Shown here: piece by piece, positions 30,087 to 36,205 of the stretch
Position numbering within the stretch: the stretch's first letter is position 1
Layout: every line of letters starts with the position of its first letter
Assembly (NCBI RefSeq): GCF_022748595.1
Contig: NZ_JALDSX010000037.1
Location: forward strand, 1-36,205
Reading direction: 5' to 3'
Length of the DNA: 36,205 nt
Source: Brevibacterium sp. ZH18
GTDB lineage: Bacteria > Actinomycetota > Actinomycetes > Actinomycetales > Brevibacteriaceae
Translations under genes and position numbers: made by a program
The notes under the pieces: model-generated
The model's database searches: none
Seen by the model: the letters and a program-made list of their open reading frames with translations, nothing else
What the model was told of the DNA's origin: nothing

Positions 30087-31825
30087 CAGAGAACAACTCA
30101 GACGAAGCACCCACCGTCGAGGTTCCGTCGGAGCTGCAGGCTACGACGGGTCCCGTCGGCGGCGCGAAGCCCGGCGAACCCGGCTCCCCAGCTCTGCGTG
30201 AGCTCCTCGAGCGCACACGGTTGCAGCGTCTGCAGGAGCTGCGGGAATCACCGACCGGAGAGATCCCCCGAGCGGACGAGACCAAAGCCGCCGCAGCGGC
30301 CAAAGCGGCGAAGCCCTCGCCCGGTCGCTCCAAGGCGCGCACCGACAACAAAGGCGCCTCCCAGCGCATCGCTCAGCGTGTCGCCCGGCGCACCGTCGGA
30401 CGGCTCGTGTCCGGGACCTCGGCCAACACTCAGCCGGTCCCGATCGTCACGGCGCTCAAGGGCACGCCGTATCAGGCGCCGGTCCAGGCTACCGAGCCGA
30501 GTGAGGACGAGGCCAGGATGGTCCTCGACCTCGCCGCTGACATCGCCGCCATCATGATGCGCGCCGGTGCGGGAACCTCCGACATCGAAGTCTCGGTGAT
30601 CGCGGCCTGCACGTCTTGCGGTTTGGCCACCGTCGAGGTGGATCTGACCTCGAACACGCTCGTGGTGCACTATTCGACGACGGATGGCCGTCTGATGACC
30701 GTGATGCGGGTCAACCGCGGCGAATCCACGCACTACGCGAAACTCGCCTCGGTGCACAAACTCGTCTCGGACCTCGTCGGCGGGAGCCTGGGCTTCCACG
30801 AGGCGCGCAGTCGCCTCGACGCCATCCGCTCGCAGCGGCGGCCCTTCCAGGACTGGTTTGTCACCGGCACCTGGGGGCTGATGGTGGGCAGCCTCGTCCT
30901 GCTCCTCGGCGGTGGAGCGGTCGCGGTGCCGTTGGGCATCGCCATGGCCATCCTGATTTTGGAGGTTGGCAGGTACATAGCGCGGACTCATCTGCCGGCG
31001 TTCTTCATCACCGCGCTGCAGGCGGCGGCTGCGACCCTGGTGGCGATGGTGGCGGGGAACTTCGGGCTCATCGCCTCCCCTCAGTACCTCGTGGCCGCGG
31101 GCATCGTTCTCCTCCTGCCCACGCAGTCACTCTATTCTGCGGTCCAGGACGCCCTGACGAACTTCCCGCTCACCGCAGCCGGCCGGGTGGTCGGGGTGTT
31201 CATGACCTTGGCGGGCATCGTCTCCGGTCTGGCACTGGGCGTTGTCTGCGGACAAGCCCTGGGGATGGACCCGATCGAAGTCATTGTTCCGAAGACCAAT
31301 GCGCATGTGGTCACGACCATTCTGTCGCTCGCAGCCTCCGCCGTCGTGGCGATGGCTGGTGCGGTAGGCATGCAGGCCAGACGCCGATTCATCCTGCCGG
31401 CCGCCTTCGTCGGACTCGCCTCCTACATCACGATGATGTCGCTGACTCTGCTCAACCTCGACAACGTCCTGGCCAGTCTCCTCTCGGCCACCGTGGCCGG
31501 CTTCCTGGCGCGTCCGCTGGCGCTGCGCCTCGGCGCCCCTGCCATCGTGCTCACGATTCCGGCGATCTACACGCTGCTGCAGGGACTCTCGATCTTCACG
31601 GCGGTCTACCAGATCGCGTCGGAGACCGAGACGACCTCATTCGCGGTCGGACTCTCAGCGCTCTTCACAGCGATCTTGGCCAATGCGGCCCTGGCCGTCG
31701 GAGCGGTGCTGGGCAGCTTCCTAGCCCGACCGCTGAAGAACCTCAAAGCCGATGCGGTCGAGAAGAAGGCCGAATCCGCTCGCTCCGGCGAATCGGCGAT
31801 CTCTATGGACACCACTCACCAGTGA
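30083..31825 (+). CDS. thrE: Threonine/serine exporter ThrE family
   Basis: A 580-residue protein. Residues 1-140 are hydrophilic and Ala/Lys/Arg-rich. A conserved soluble domain follows (LDLAADIAAIMMRAGAGTSDIEVSV, core MMRAGAGTSDIE; TLVVHYSTTDGRLMTV), then about 10 transmembrane helices in two groups (about 255-410 and 420-550), matching the ThrE_1 and ThrE_2 domains of the Corynebacterium threonine/serine exporter. GTG 30083 overlaps the amidohydrolase stop (GTGA). The last residues and stop lie in an imperfect 19-bp duplication (31807-31825 and 31828-31846), the second copy of which holds the end of ung. Confidence 0.9.
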   Translation: MTENNSDEAPTVEVPSELQATTGPVGGAKPGEPGSPALRELLERTRLQRLQELRESPTGEIPRADETKAAAAAKAAKPSPGRSKARTDNKGASQRIAQRVARRTVGRLVSGTSANTQPVPIVTALKGTPYQAPVQATEPSEDEARMVLDLAADIAAIMMRAGAGTSDIEVSVIAACTSCGLATVEVDLTSNTLVVHYSTTDGRLMTVMRVNRGESTHYAKLASVHKLVSDLVGGSLGFHEARSRLDAIRSQRRPFQDWFVTGTWGLMVGSLVLLLGGGAVAVPLGIAMAILILEVGRYIARTHLPAFFITALQAAAATLVAMVAGNFGLIASPQYLVAAGIVLLLPTQSLYSAVQDALTNFPLTAAGRVVGVFMTLAGIVSGLALGVVCGQALGMDPIEVIVPKTNAHVVTTILSLAASAVVAMAGAVGMQARRRFILPAAFVGLASYITMMSLTLLNLDNVLASLLSATVAGFLARPLALRLGAPAIVLTIPAIYTLLQGLSIFTAVYQIASETETTSFAVGLSALFTAILANAALAVGAVLGSFLARPLKNLKADAVEKKAESARSGESAISMDTTHQ

Positions 31826-31836
31826 GGGGACACCGT

Positions 31837-32544
31837 TCACCAGTCATTCTGCGCAGGTAGGCGCCAATCGATGGGGGACAGGCCCTTCTGAGCCAGCAGT
31901 TCGTTCGTCCGCGAGAACGGGCGGGACCCGAAGAAGCCCCGGCTCGCGGACAGCGGTGACGGGTGTGCGGATTCGATGATCGCCACCTCGGAGCGACCAG
32001 CCTGCAGCATCGGGACCAGGCTTCTCGCATCGCGACCCCAGAGAATGGCCACGAGCGGCTGAGCACGGTTCGCCAGAACGCTGATCGCGTGCTCGGTGAT
32101 GGCCTCCCATCCGCGCTTGCGGTGGGAAGCCGGTTCGCCGGGCTCCACGGTCAGGACCCTGTTGAGCAGCATGACGCCTTGGCGTGACCATGCCCTTAGG
32201 TCACCGTGGGTCGCAGGGGGAACGTCGAGATCGGCGGAGAGTTCCTTGAAGATGTTCGAAAGCGACCGCGGCAGCGGACGGACATCGGGATCAACGGCGA
32301 AGGATAGCCCGATCGGATGCCCGGGCGTCGGATAGGGATCCTGGCCGACGATGAGCACCTTCACCTCGGCGAGGGGCTCGGAGAACGCCCGAAACACCTG
32401 GTCCCCGGCCGGCAGATAGCTGCGCCCGGCAGCGATCTCCGCGCGCAGGAAGTCGCCCATGGCATGGATCCGGTCGGACTCGTCGGCCAACGCCTCGCCC
32501 CAGTCGGGGGACATGATCTTCAGCAGGTCAGGGGTGGAAGTCAT
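31837..32544 (-). CDS. ung: Uracil-DNA glycosylase, family 1
   Basis: A 235-residue base-excision repair enzyme that removes uracil from DNA. The water-activating loop GQDPYP is at 68-72 (Asp69), the uracil-binding LLNRVLTV near 126-133, and the catalytic [13 protein letters not shown] loop starts at His194. Size and motifs are normal. The ATG at 32544 is chosen because a TAGACT box lies 7 nt upstream and the family N-terminus begins there; a longer frame is rejected. It is convergent with thrE, with 11 bp between the two stops. Confidence 0.95.
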   Translation of the reverse strand: MTSTPDLLKIMSPDWGEALADESDRIHAMGDFLRAEIAAGRSYLPAGDQVFRAFSEPLAEVKVLIVGQDPYPTPGHPIGLSFAVDPDVRPLPRSLSNIFKELSADLDVPPATHGDLRAWSRQGVMLLNRVLTVEPGEPASHRKRGWEAITEHAISVLANRAQPLVAILWGRDARSLVPMLQAGRSEVAIIESAHPSPLSASRGFFGSRPFSRTNELLAQKGLSPIDWRLPAQNDW

Positions 32545-32551
32545 GGTCGCG

Positions 32552-32557
32552 AGTCTA
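32552..32557 (-). promoter_or_regulatory. -10 box of ung (leaderless)
   Basis: On the minus strand TAGACT ends 7 nt before the ATG at 32544, identical in hexamer and spacing to cysS and the first lacI-type gene. Confidence 0.6.
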
Positions 32558-32655
32558 GCGACGATCCGACCTGCGACGGGAGGACCGCCTCGCGCCATCT
32601 CGACGGCGGATCGCATCGACGTCGGGCCACCTCGGCGGCGGATCGTATTGATGAC

Positions 32656-32734
32656 TGTGCGCACAATGCAGATGACATGTGCACGATCGCCCACCGTCCG
32701 GGCATTCTTTTCCGATGGGGGCAGACGATATGCT
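32656..32734 (+). promoter_or_regulatory. Candidate control region of the aldehyde dehydrogenase gene
   Basis: The 237-bp divergent gap holds the palindrome TGTGCGCACA (32656-32665) and a similar TGTGCAC about 13 bp on, which may be operator sites. TATGCT (32729-32734) is a possible -10 box, giving a leader of about 40 nt that contains AAAGGA. The -35 element is not clear. Confidence 0.3.
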
Positions 32735-32781
32735 CGTCGTTGGAGAGTTCATCGGAGAACTACGTAGGTGAAAGGATCACA

Positions 32782-34248
32782 ATGTCGCAATTTCCCGAGG
32801 CCAAGAACTGGAAGATGTTCATCGGCGGAGAATGGGTCGAGGCTGCTGACGGTGACAGGAAAGACGTCATCACCCCCATCGATCGCAATGTCGTGATCGC
32901 GACTGTACCCAACGGCAAGGAAGAGGACGCCGATCGCGCCGTCAAGGCAGCTCGCAAGGCCTTCCCCGATTGGGCAGCACTGCCCTTCAAAGAACGCCAG
33001 AAGGCACTCGTCCGCTGCGCCGACGCACTCGAGGCCGGCTCGGAAGAACTGGCCCAGCTGACCGCGATCGACACCGGCAACGCGATCCGCACCCAGGCTC
33101 GTCCCGAGACCGTGATCCTCGCCGACCTGTTCCGCTACATGGGCGGAGTCGCCGGAGAGGTCAAGGGCAACACCCTTCCTGCCGGAGACGGACAGCTCCA
33201 GTACACCAAGCGCGTGCCGCTTGGCGTCGTCGCAGGCATTCTGCCCTGGAACTCGCCGCTGATGATCGCCGCGTTCAAGACACCGGCAGCCTTGGCCGCC
33301 GGCAACACCATCGTGCTCAAATGCGCCGAGGATGCGCCGCTGACCATCCTCAAGATGGCCGAACTGATCGCTGACATCCTGCCCGCCGGCGTCCTCAACG
33401 TCGTCACCGGCAAGGGCTCGGTCATCGGTGAGGCGCTCAACTTCCACCCCGACGTCGACAAGGTCTCGTTCACCGGTTCGACGAGCGTCGGCCGTCACGT
33501 CGCCGAACTGGCCGGTGGCCGTCTGGCCCACTCGTCGATGGAACTCGGCGGCAAGAGCCCCAACATCATCTTCCCGGACTCGAACGACGACGACACCTTG
33601 CAGCAGGTTCTGCTCTCGACACGCTTCGCCCGTCAGGGGCAGTCCTGCACGATGGGTTCGCGCCTGTTCCTGCACGAGGACATCTACGACGACTTCTTGG
33701 CCAAGCTCGTCGATGCAGTGTCGAAGATGAAGGTCGGCGACCCTCGCGACGAAGACAGCGACATCGGCTGCATCATCAGCCAGAAGCAGTACGACCAGGT
33801 CGCTTCGTACATCGAGATGGGCAAGTCGATGGACGGCGTGGAGATCGCCTATGACGGCTCCGACTCTCTCGAGGTCGGCGAACCCGGCTTCTACCACGCA
33901 CCGGTCATCTTCTCCCGGGCCAAGAACGATTGGCAGACGAGCCAGGAGGAGATCTTCGGGCCCGTCCTCTCTGTCATTCCGTGGAAGGACATCGACGAAG
34001 TCGTCGACATGGCCAACGACAGCGAATTCGGTCTTGCCGCATTCGTCTTCACGAAGGACATCGACGCCGCGCTGATGATGGCCAACCGGATCGAATCCGG
34101 CTGGGTCCAGGTCAACCAGGGCGGCGGCCAGCTGGCCGGACAGTCCTACGGCGGCATGAAGACCTCCGGCTTCGGCCGCGAGGCTTCGCTGGAGGGTATG
34201 CTCGAGGGCTTCACCCAGATCAAGCAGGTCAACATCCGCATCCGCTGA
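32782..34248 (+). CDS. Aldehyde dehydrogenase family protein
   Basis: A 488-residue NAD(P)+-dependent aldehyde dehydrogenase. PWN (Asn157) stabilises the oxyanion, FTGSTSVGR (230-238) binds the nucleotide, Glu254 in MELGGKSPN is the general base and Cys289 in GQSCTMGSR the nucleophile. EEIFGPVLSVIPW and GGMKTSGFGRE are family signatures. AAAGGA stands before ATG 32782. It is monocistronic. The exact aldehyde is unclear, with betaine-, salicyl- or gamma-amino aldehydes all possible, and no partner gene is adjacent to decide. Confidence 0.92.
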   Translation: MSQFPEAKNWKMFIGGEWVEAADGDRKDVITPIDRNVVIATVPNGKEEDADRAVKAARKAFPDWAALPFKERQKALVRCADALEAGSEELAQLTAIDTGNAIRTQARPETVILADLFRYMGGVAGEVKGNTLPAGDGQLQYTKRVPLGVVAGILPWNSPLMIAAFKTPAALAAGNTIVLKCAEDAPLTILKMAELIADILPAGVLNVVTGKGSVIGEALNFHPDVDKVSFTGSTSVGRHVAELAGGRLAHSSMELGGKSPNIIFPDSNDDDTLQQVLLSTRFARQGQSCTMGSRLFLHEDIYDDFLAKLVDAVSKMKVGDPRDEDSDIGCIISQKQYDQVASYIEMGKSMDGVEIAYDGSDSLEVGEPGFYHAPVIFSRAKNDWQTSQEEIFGPVLSVIPWKDIDEVVDMANDSEFGLAAFVFTKDIDAALMMANRIESGWVQVNQGGGQLAGQSYGGMKTSGFGREASLEGMLEGFTQIKQVNIRIR

Positions 34249-34310
34249 CCTCTATCGCCTGACGGGCAGATATCAGCACCGCTGACGTCCCGGCCTCAGT
34301 TCGGCGCATT

Positions 34311-34372
34311 CGACCCACCCCGCTGTGGAGGACTCACGCACTTCGGTGAGCCGCCCCTGGCCGGGTGGGTCG
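34311..34372 (+). other. Nested inverted repeats downstream of the aldehyde dehydrogenase gene
   Basis: A 10-bp outer stem, CGACCCACCC (34311-34320) with GGGTGGGTCG (34363-34372), encloses an inner stem CTCAC / GTGAG (34333-34337, 34346-34350). It starts 63 bp after the stop of the dehydrogenase and has no T-tract. It may be a terminator or a structured RNA element. The rest of the 328-bp gap to the DUF3263 gene shows no convincing gene. Confidence 0.4.
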
Positions 34373-34512
34373 TCTGATTCCCCGGTTGCCCAGTGTGCCG
34401 CGTGCCGCTGGAGGTGCCACGGGTGTGGAGTGGGAGCTGCTGTGAGTGTGGAACTGGCAGCGCCGCGACGTGTTCTGCGGGCTGGTCGGGAGCGATCCGG
34501 CGCGCCGGGAAT

Positions 34513-34558
34513 TTCAGTCCTGTCGTCCGGGCGATAATATAGAAGCAACGATACTTCT
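34513..34558 (+). promoter_or_regulatory. Promoter and possible operator of the DUF3263 - LytR_C operon
   Basis: TTCAGT (about 34513) and TAATAT (34535-34540) are spaced like a housekeeping promoter. Just downstream, AGAAG-N8-CTTCT (34541-34558) is a small inverted repeat over the probable start of transcription. AAGGAG follows before the ATG. Confidence 0.45.
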
Positions 34559-34576
34559 CGAAGGAGCACAACCTCT

Positions 34577-34843
34577 ATGCCGCAGAACCAAGGCACCCCC
34601 GAACTGAGCGAGCTCGAGGTGTCCGTTTTGGAGTTCGAGCGGCGGTGGTGGAAATACGGTGGAGCCAAGGATCACGCGATCCGCGAACGGTTCGATATGT
34701 CCGCCACGAGCTACTTCCAGATCCTCAATTCCCTACTCGACAATCCAGCCGCTCTGGCCAGTGACCCCATGCTGGTCAAACGCCTGCGTCGCATCCGCAC
34801 CACGCGGCAGAGCGAACGCGCCCAAGCCCGCGTCTCGAGGTAG
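34577..34843 (+). CDS. DUF3263 domain protein
   Basis: An 88-residue protein. ELSVLEFERRWWKYGGAKDHAIRERFDMSATSYFQILNSLLD, here identified by FERRWWKYGGAKDHAI, matches DUF3263, a small actinobacterial family that looks like a sigma-factor-like or Xre-like helix-turn-helix. The last 20 residues are very basic. AAGGAG is 10 nt before ATG. It lies 2 bp before the LytR_C gene in an operon common in actinobacteria. It is probably DNA-binding, but no target is known. Confidence 0.85.
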   Translation: MPQNQGTPELSELEVSVLEFERRWWKYGGAKDHAIRERFDMSATSYFQILNSLLDNPAALASDPMLVKRLRRIRTTRQSERAQARVSR

Positions 34844-34845
34844 AC

Positions 34846-35466
34846 ATGACTGACGAATTCGACGAGATCGAACCCGGACGACGCAGTGGAGCCCACCGAC
34901 AGGAATCCGCTGCCCATTCAAATGTCGGCGCGATCGCCTTGGTCGTCGTCCTTGCGCTCGTAGCAGTGCTGCTCGTGGTGGCGGCCATCAACATCATCAC
35001 CTCCTCGATGAAGGACCCCGAGTCCAACGTCGGGGAATCGGGATCGGACTCATCCGCCTCGGCGAAGCCATCGCCGAGCGAAAGCGAAGTCAGCGTCGCA
35101 GACTCGTCGATTAAGGTCGACGTCCTCAACGGCTCCGGTGTCTCCGGCACCGCGAAGAAGTTCTCCGATGCTGTGGAGAAAAAGGGCTGGACGATCGGGA
35201 AAGTCGGGAACTACTCAACGAACCTGAGTACGTCGACCGTCTACTACAAGGGCGAGGACAACGCCTCGCAGGCGAAGCTCGTGGCCGATTCCCTCGGCAT
35301 CGAAGCCACCGAGGCGTCGGAGGACTTCACCTCGGATGTGACCGTCGTAATCTGCTCGGACATTGCTGAACGCGGACCGGAACCCAGTAGCGGAGCCTCG
35401 GATGAGAGCGGCGCCGACGGCGGCAGCGGGTCGCAGACCGACTCGCCGGCGGCCTCGGACGGCTGA
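34846..35466 (+). CDS. Membrane-anchored LytR C-terminal domain protein
   Basis: A 206-residue protein: a charged cytoplasmic N-terminus (1-26), one transmembrane helix (about 27-50), a Ser-rich linker, and an extracytoplasmic LytR_C domain from about residue 87 (IKVDVLNGSGVSGTAKKF). The tail is Ser/Gly/Asp-rich. LytR_C domains are found at the C-terminus of LCP cell-wall ligases; here the domain stands alone, so an accessory role at the cell wall is likely. GAGG precedes ATG 34846. It is the second gene of the operon. Confidence 0.87.
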   Translation: MTDEFDEIEPGRRSGAHRQESAAHSNVGAIALVVVLALVAVLLVVAAINIITSSMKDPESNVGESGSDSSASAKPSPSESEVSVADSSIKVDVLNGSGVSGTAKKFSDAVEKKGWTIGKVGNYSTNLSTSTVYYKGEDNASQAKLVADSLGIEATEASEDFTSDVTVVICSDIAERGPEPSSGASDESGADGGSGSQTDSPAASDG

Positions 35467-35725
35467 GCCAGCGAATATCTGAACGCACTTGTCGAGGTAT
35501 GCCTGCGGGCACGATCGTTCACGCGAATCTGTGACTGGGTGCCGCCTCGGCGATCGATGAACCCGACCGATGCTGTCACCGACTCCGGTGCGCAATGGCC
35601 GCGATCACCAGGGGCGGAGCCGCAATGAGATCCGCGCGCAGTTGCGGTTGCGGGCGGCCCCTCGACGCAAAAATAACGAATTGATAACAGTGTTGAGTGG
35701 CCGAATGACGACCCAGGTGCTGGGG

Positions 35726-35915
35726 TAGAGTTGCAACAGCTAGGCAAGCACTGCACCTTGTGTTCTATTTGTGCTTCACCGAGATCATTCTCCAGAGGTC
35801 AATGAGAGATATCGCGGGGTCGGTTGAGTTTTACTAGCTTCCGTTGTTCAGCGCGGTCAGACCGGCCGCGCCTGAATCGCGGAATGTCAATGACACTGCA
35901 CTGTATGGAGAAGCA
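35726..35915 (+). promoter_or_regulatory. Promoter and long 5' UTR of the cold-shock gene
   Basis: TAGAGT (35726-35731) is a plausible -10 box, giving a leader of about 178 nt, as is common for cold-shock genes whose leaders act as thermosensitive RNA. The leader contains the hairpin GCGCGG / CCGCGC (35851-35871). The 260 bp between the LytR_C stop and this box hold no visible gene. Confidence 0.45.
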
Positions 35916-36119
35916 ATGGCACAAGGTACCGTCAAGTGGTTCAACGCGGAAAAGGGCTATGGATTCATCACCCTCGAAGGCGACAACCAGGACGTGTTCG
36001 TCCACTGGAGCGCAATCCAGATGGACGGCTACCGCGCTCTCGAAGAGGGCCAGCAGGTTGAGTTCGAAGTTGGAGAAGGACAAAAGGGTCCTCAGGCGGA
36101 ATCCGTCACCCTCCTCTGA
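35916..36119 (+). CDS. Cold-shock protein (CspA family)
   Basis: A 67-residue single cold-shock domain. RNP1 (KGYGFI, 13-18) and RNP2 (DVFVH, 26-30) bind single-stranded RNA or DNA. It starts [10 protein letters not shown] as typical actinobacterial CspA and acts as an RNA chaperone. GGAG lies before the ATG at 35916; upstream frames are leader. The last 86 bases of the window show no gene or clear terminator. Confidence 0.95.
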   Translation: MAQGTVKWFNAEKGYGFITLEGDNQDVFVHWSAIQMDGYRALEEGQQVEFEVGEGQKGPQAESVTLL

Positions 36120-36205
36120 GTCTCACGTACGTAGAGTTTTGAGATCCGCATCGGTGGTGCGAGGGCCGCGGTCCGACCATCGCTGAGCGGGAAGAGCGCC
36201 GAGCA

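Noticed and set aside
34273..34668. Minus-strand frame of 131 codons before the DUF3263 gene
   Set aside because: It crosses the DUF3263 promoter and start, has no ribosome binding site and an arginine/serine-rich nonsense composition.

Overview
The window is about 36.2 kb of GC-rich chromosome from an actinobacterium. Within the actinobacteria a Brevibacterium-like member of the Micrococcales fits best, but that genus call is an inference from gene content and style. It rests on the actinobacterial type of CysS, an RlmB with a lysine-rich N-terminal extension, a DUF3263 / LytR_C gene pair, frequent GTG starts, 1-4 bp ATGA/GTGA gene overlaps, and many apparently leaderless genes. There is no phage, integrase, IS element or CRISPR array. 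Most genes look like stable core or niche-metabolism genes.

Layout. 1-1.9 kb: a minus-strand sodium-coupled amino acid importer with its tiny partner subunit (metP-metS type). 2.0-4.5 kb: cysS and the 23S rRNA methyltransferase gene rlmB. 4.6-7.1 kb: an APC amino acid permease and a short-chain dehydrogenase. 7.2-9.2 kb: a coupled pair of a DUF4032 kinase-like protein and a small ABC ATPase whose catalytic motifs are largely lost. 9.4-12.6 kb: a decaying AlkZ-like winged-helix gene and two overlapping LacI-type regulators. 12.7-15.3 kb: otsA-otsB (trehalose synthesis). 15.3-18.5 kb: a membrane Ser/Thr kinase and a membrane-anchored DsbA-like thioredoxin. 18.6 kb: tRNA-Thr(UGU), with a promoter and a textbook terminator. 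19-22 kb: a lipoprotein, an MFS transporter and an LtrA-family pseudogene. 22.1-24.9 kb: an ArsR-like regulator with a coupled hypothetical gene, divergent from a cytoplasmic-type M4 protease (protealysin-like) that is coupled to an emfourin-like inhibitor. 25.1-28.5 kb: tryptophan 2,3-dioxygenase, a PaaX-type regulator, a likely kynurenine formamidase and an SGNH hydrolase. 28.8-31.8 kb: an amidohydrolase and a ThrE-type threonine/serine exporter. 31.8-34.2 kb: ung and an aldehyde dehydrogenase. 34.6-36.1 kb: DUF3263, a LytR_C membrane protein and a cold-shock protein.

How the parts may work together. Amino acid traffic is a theme: import by MetPS and the APC permease, export by ThrE, and tryptophan breakdown by TDO and formamidase. 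Trehalose synthesis is flanked by LacI regulators and by the unusual ABC-ATPase / DUF4032 pair. The M4 protease and emfourin form a protease-inhibitor module, which probably lies under an operator built of TTGCAAA half-sites.

The most unusual signals are these. (1) An ABC ATPase in which the Q-loop Gln, the LSGGQ core, the D-loop Asp and the H-loop His are all replaced, coupled to a kinase-like DUF4032 protein. (2) A very regular leaderless design, in which a TAGACT-like -10 box sits 6-7 nt before the start codon of seven genes. (3) A high density of short tandem repeats, inside genes and at gene ends, including repeated copies of sequence that spans stop codons.
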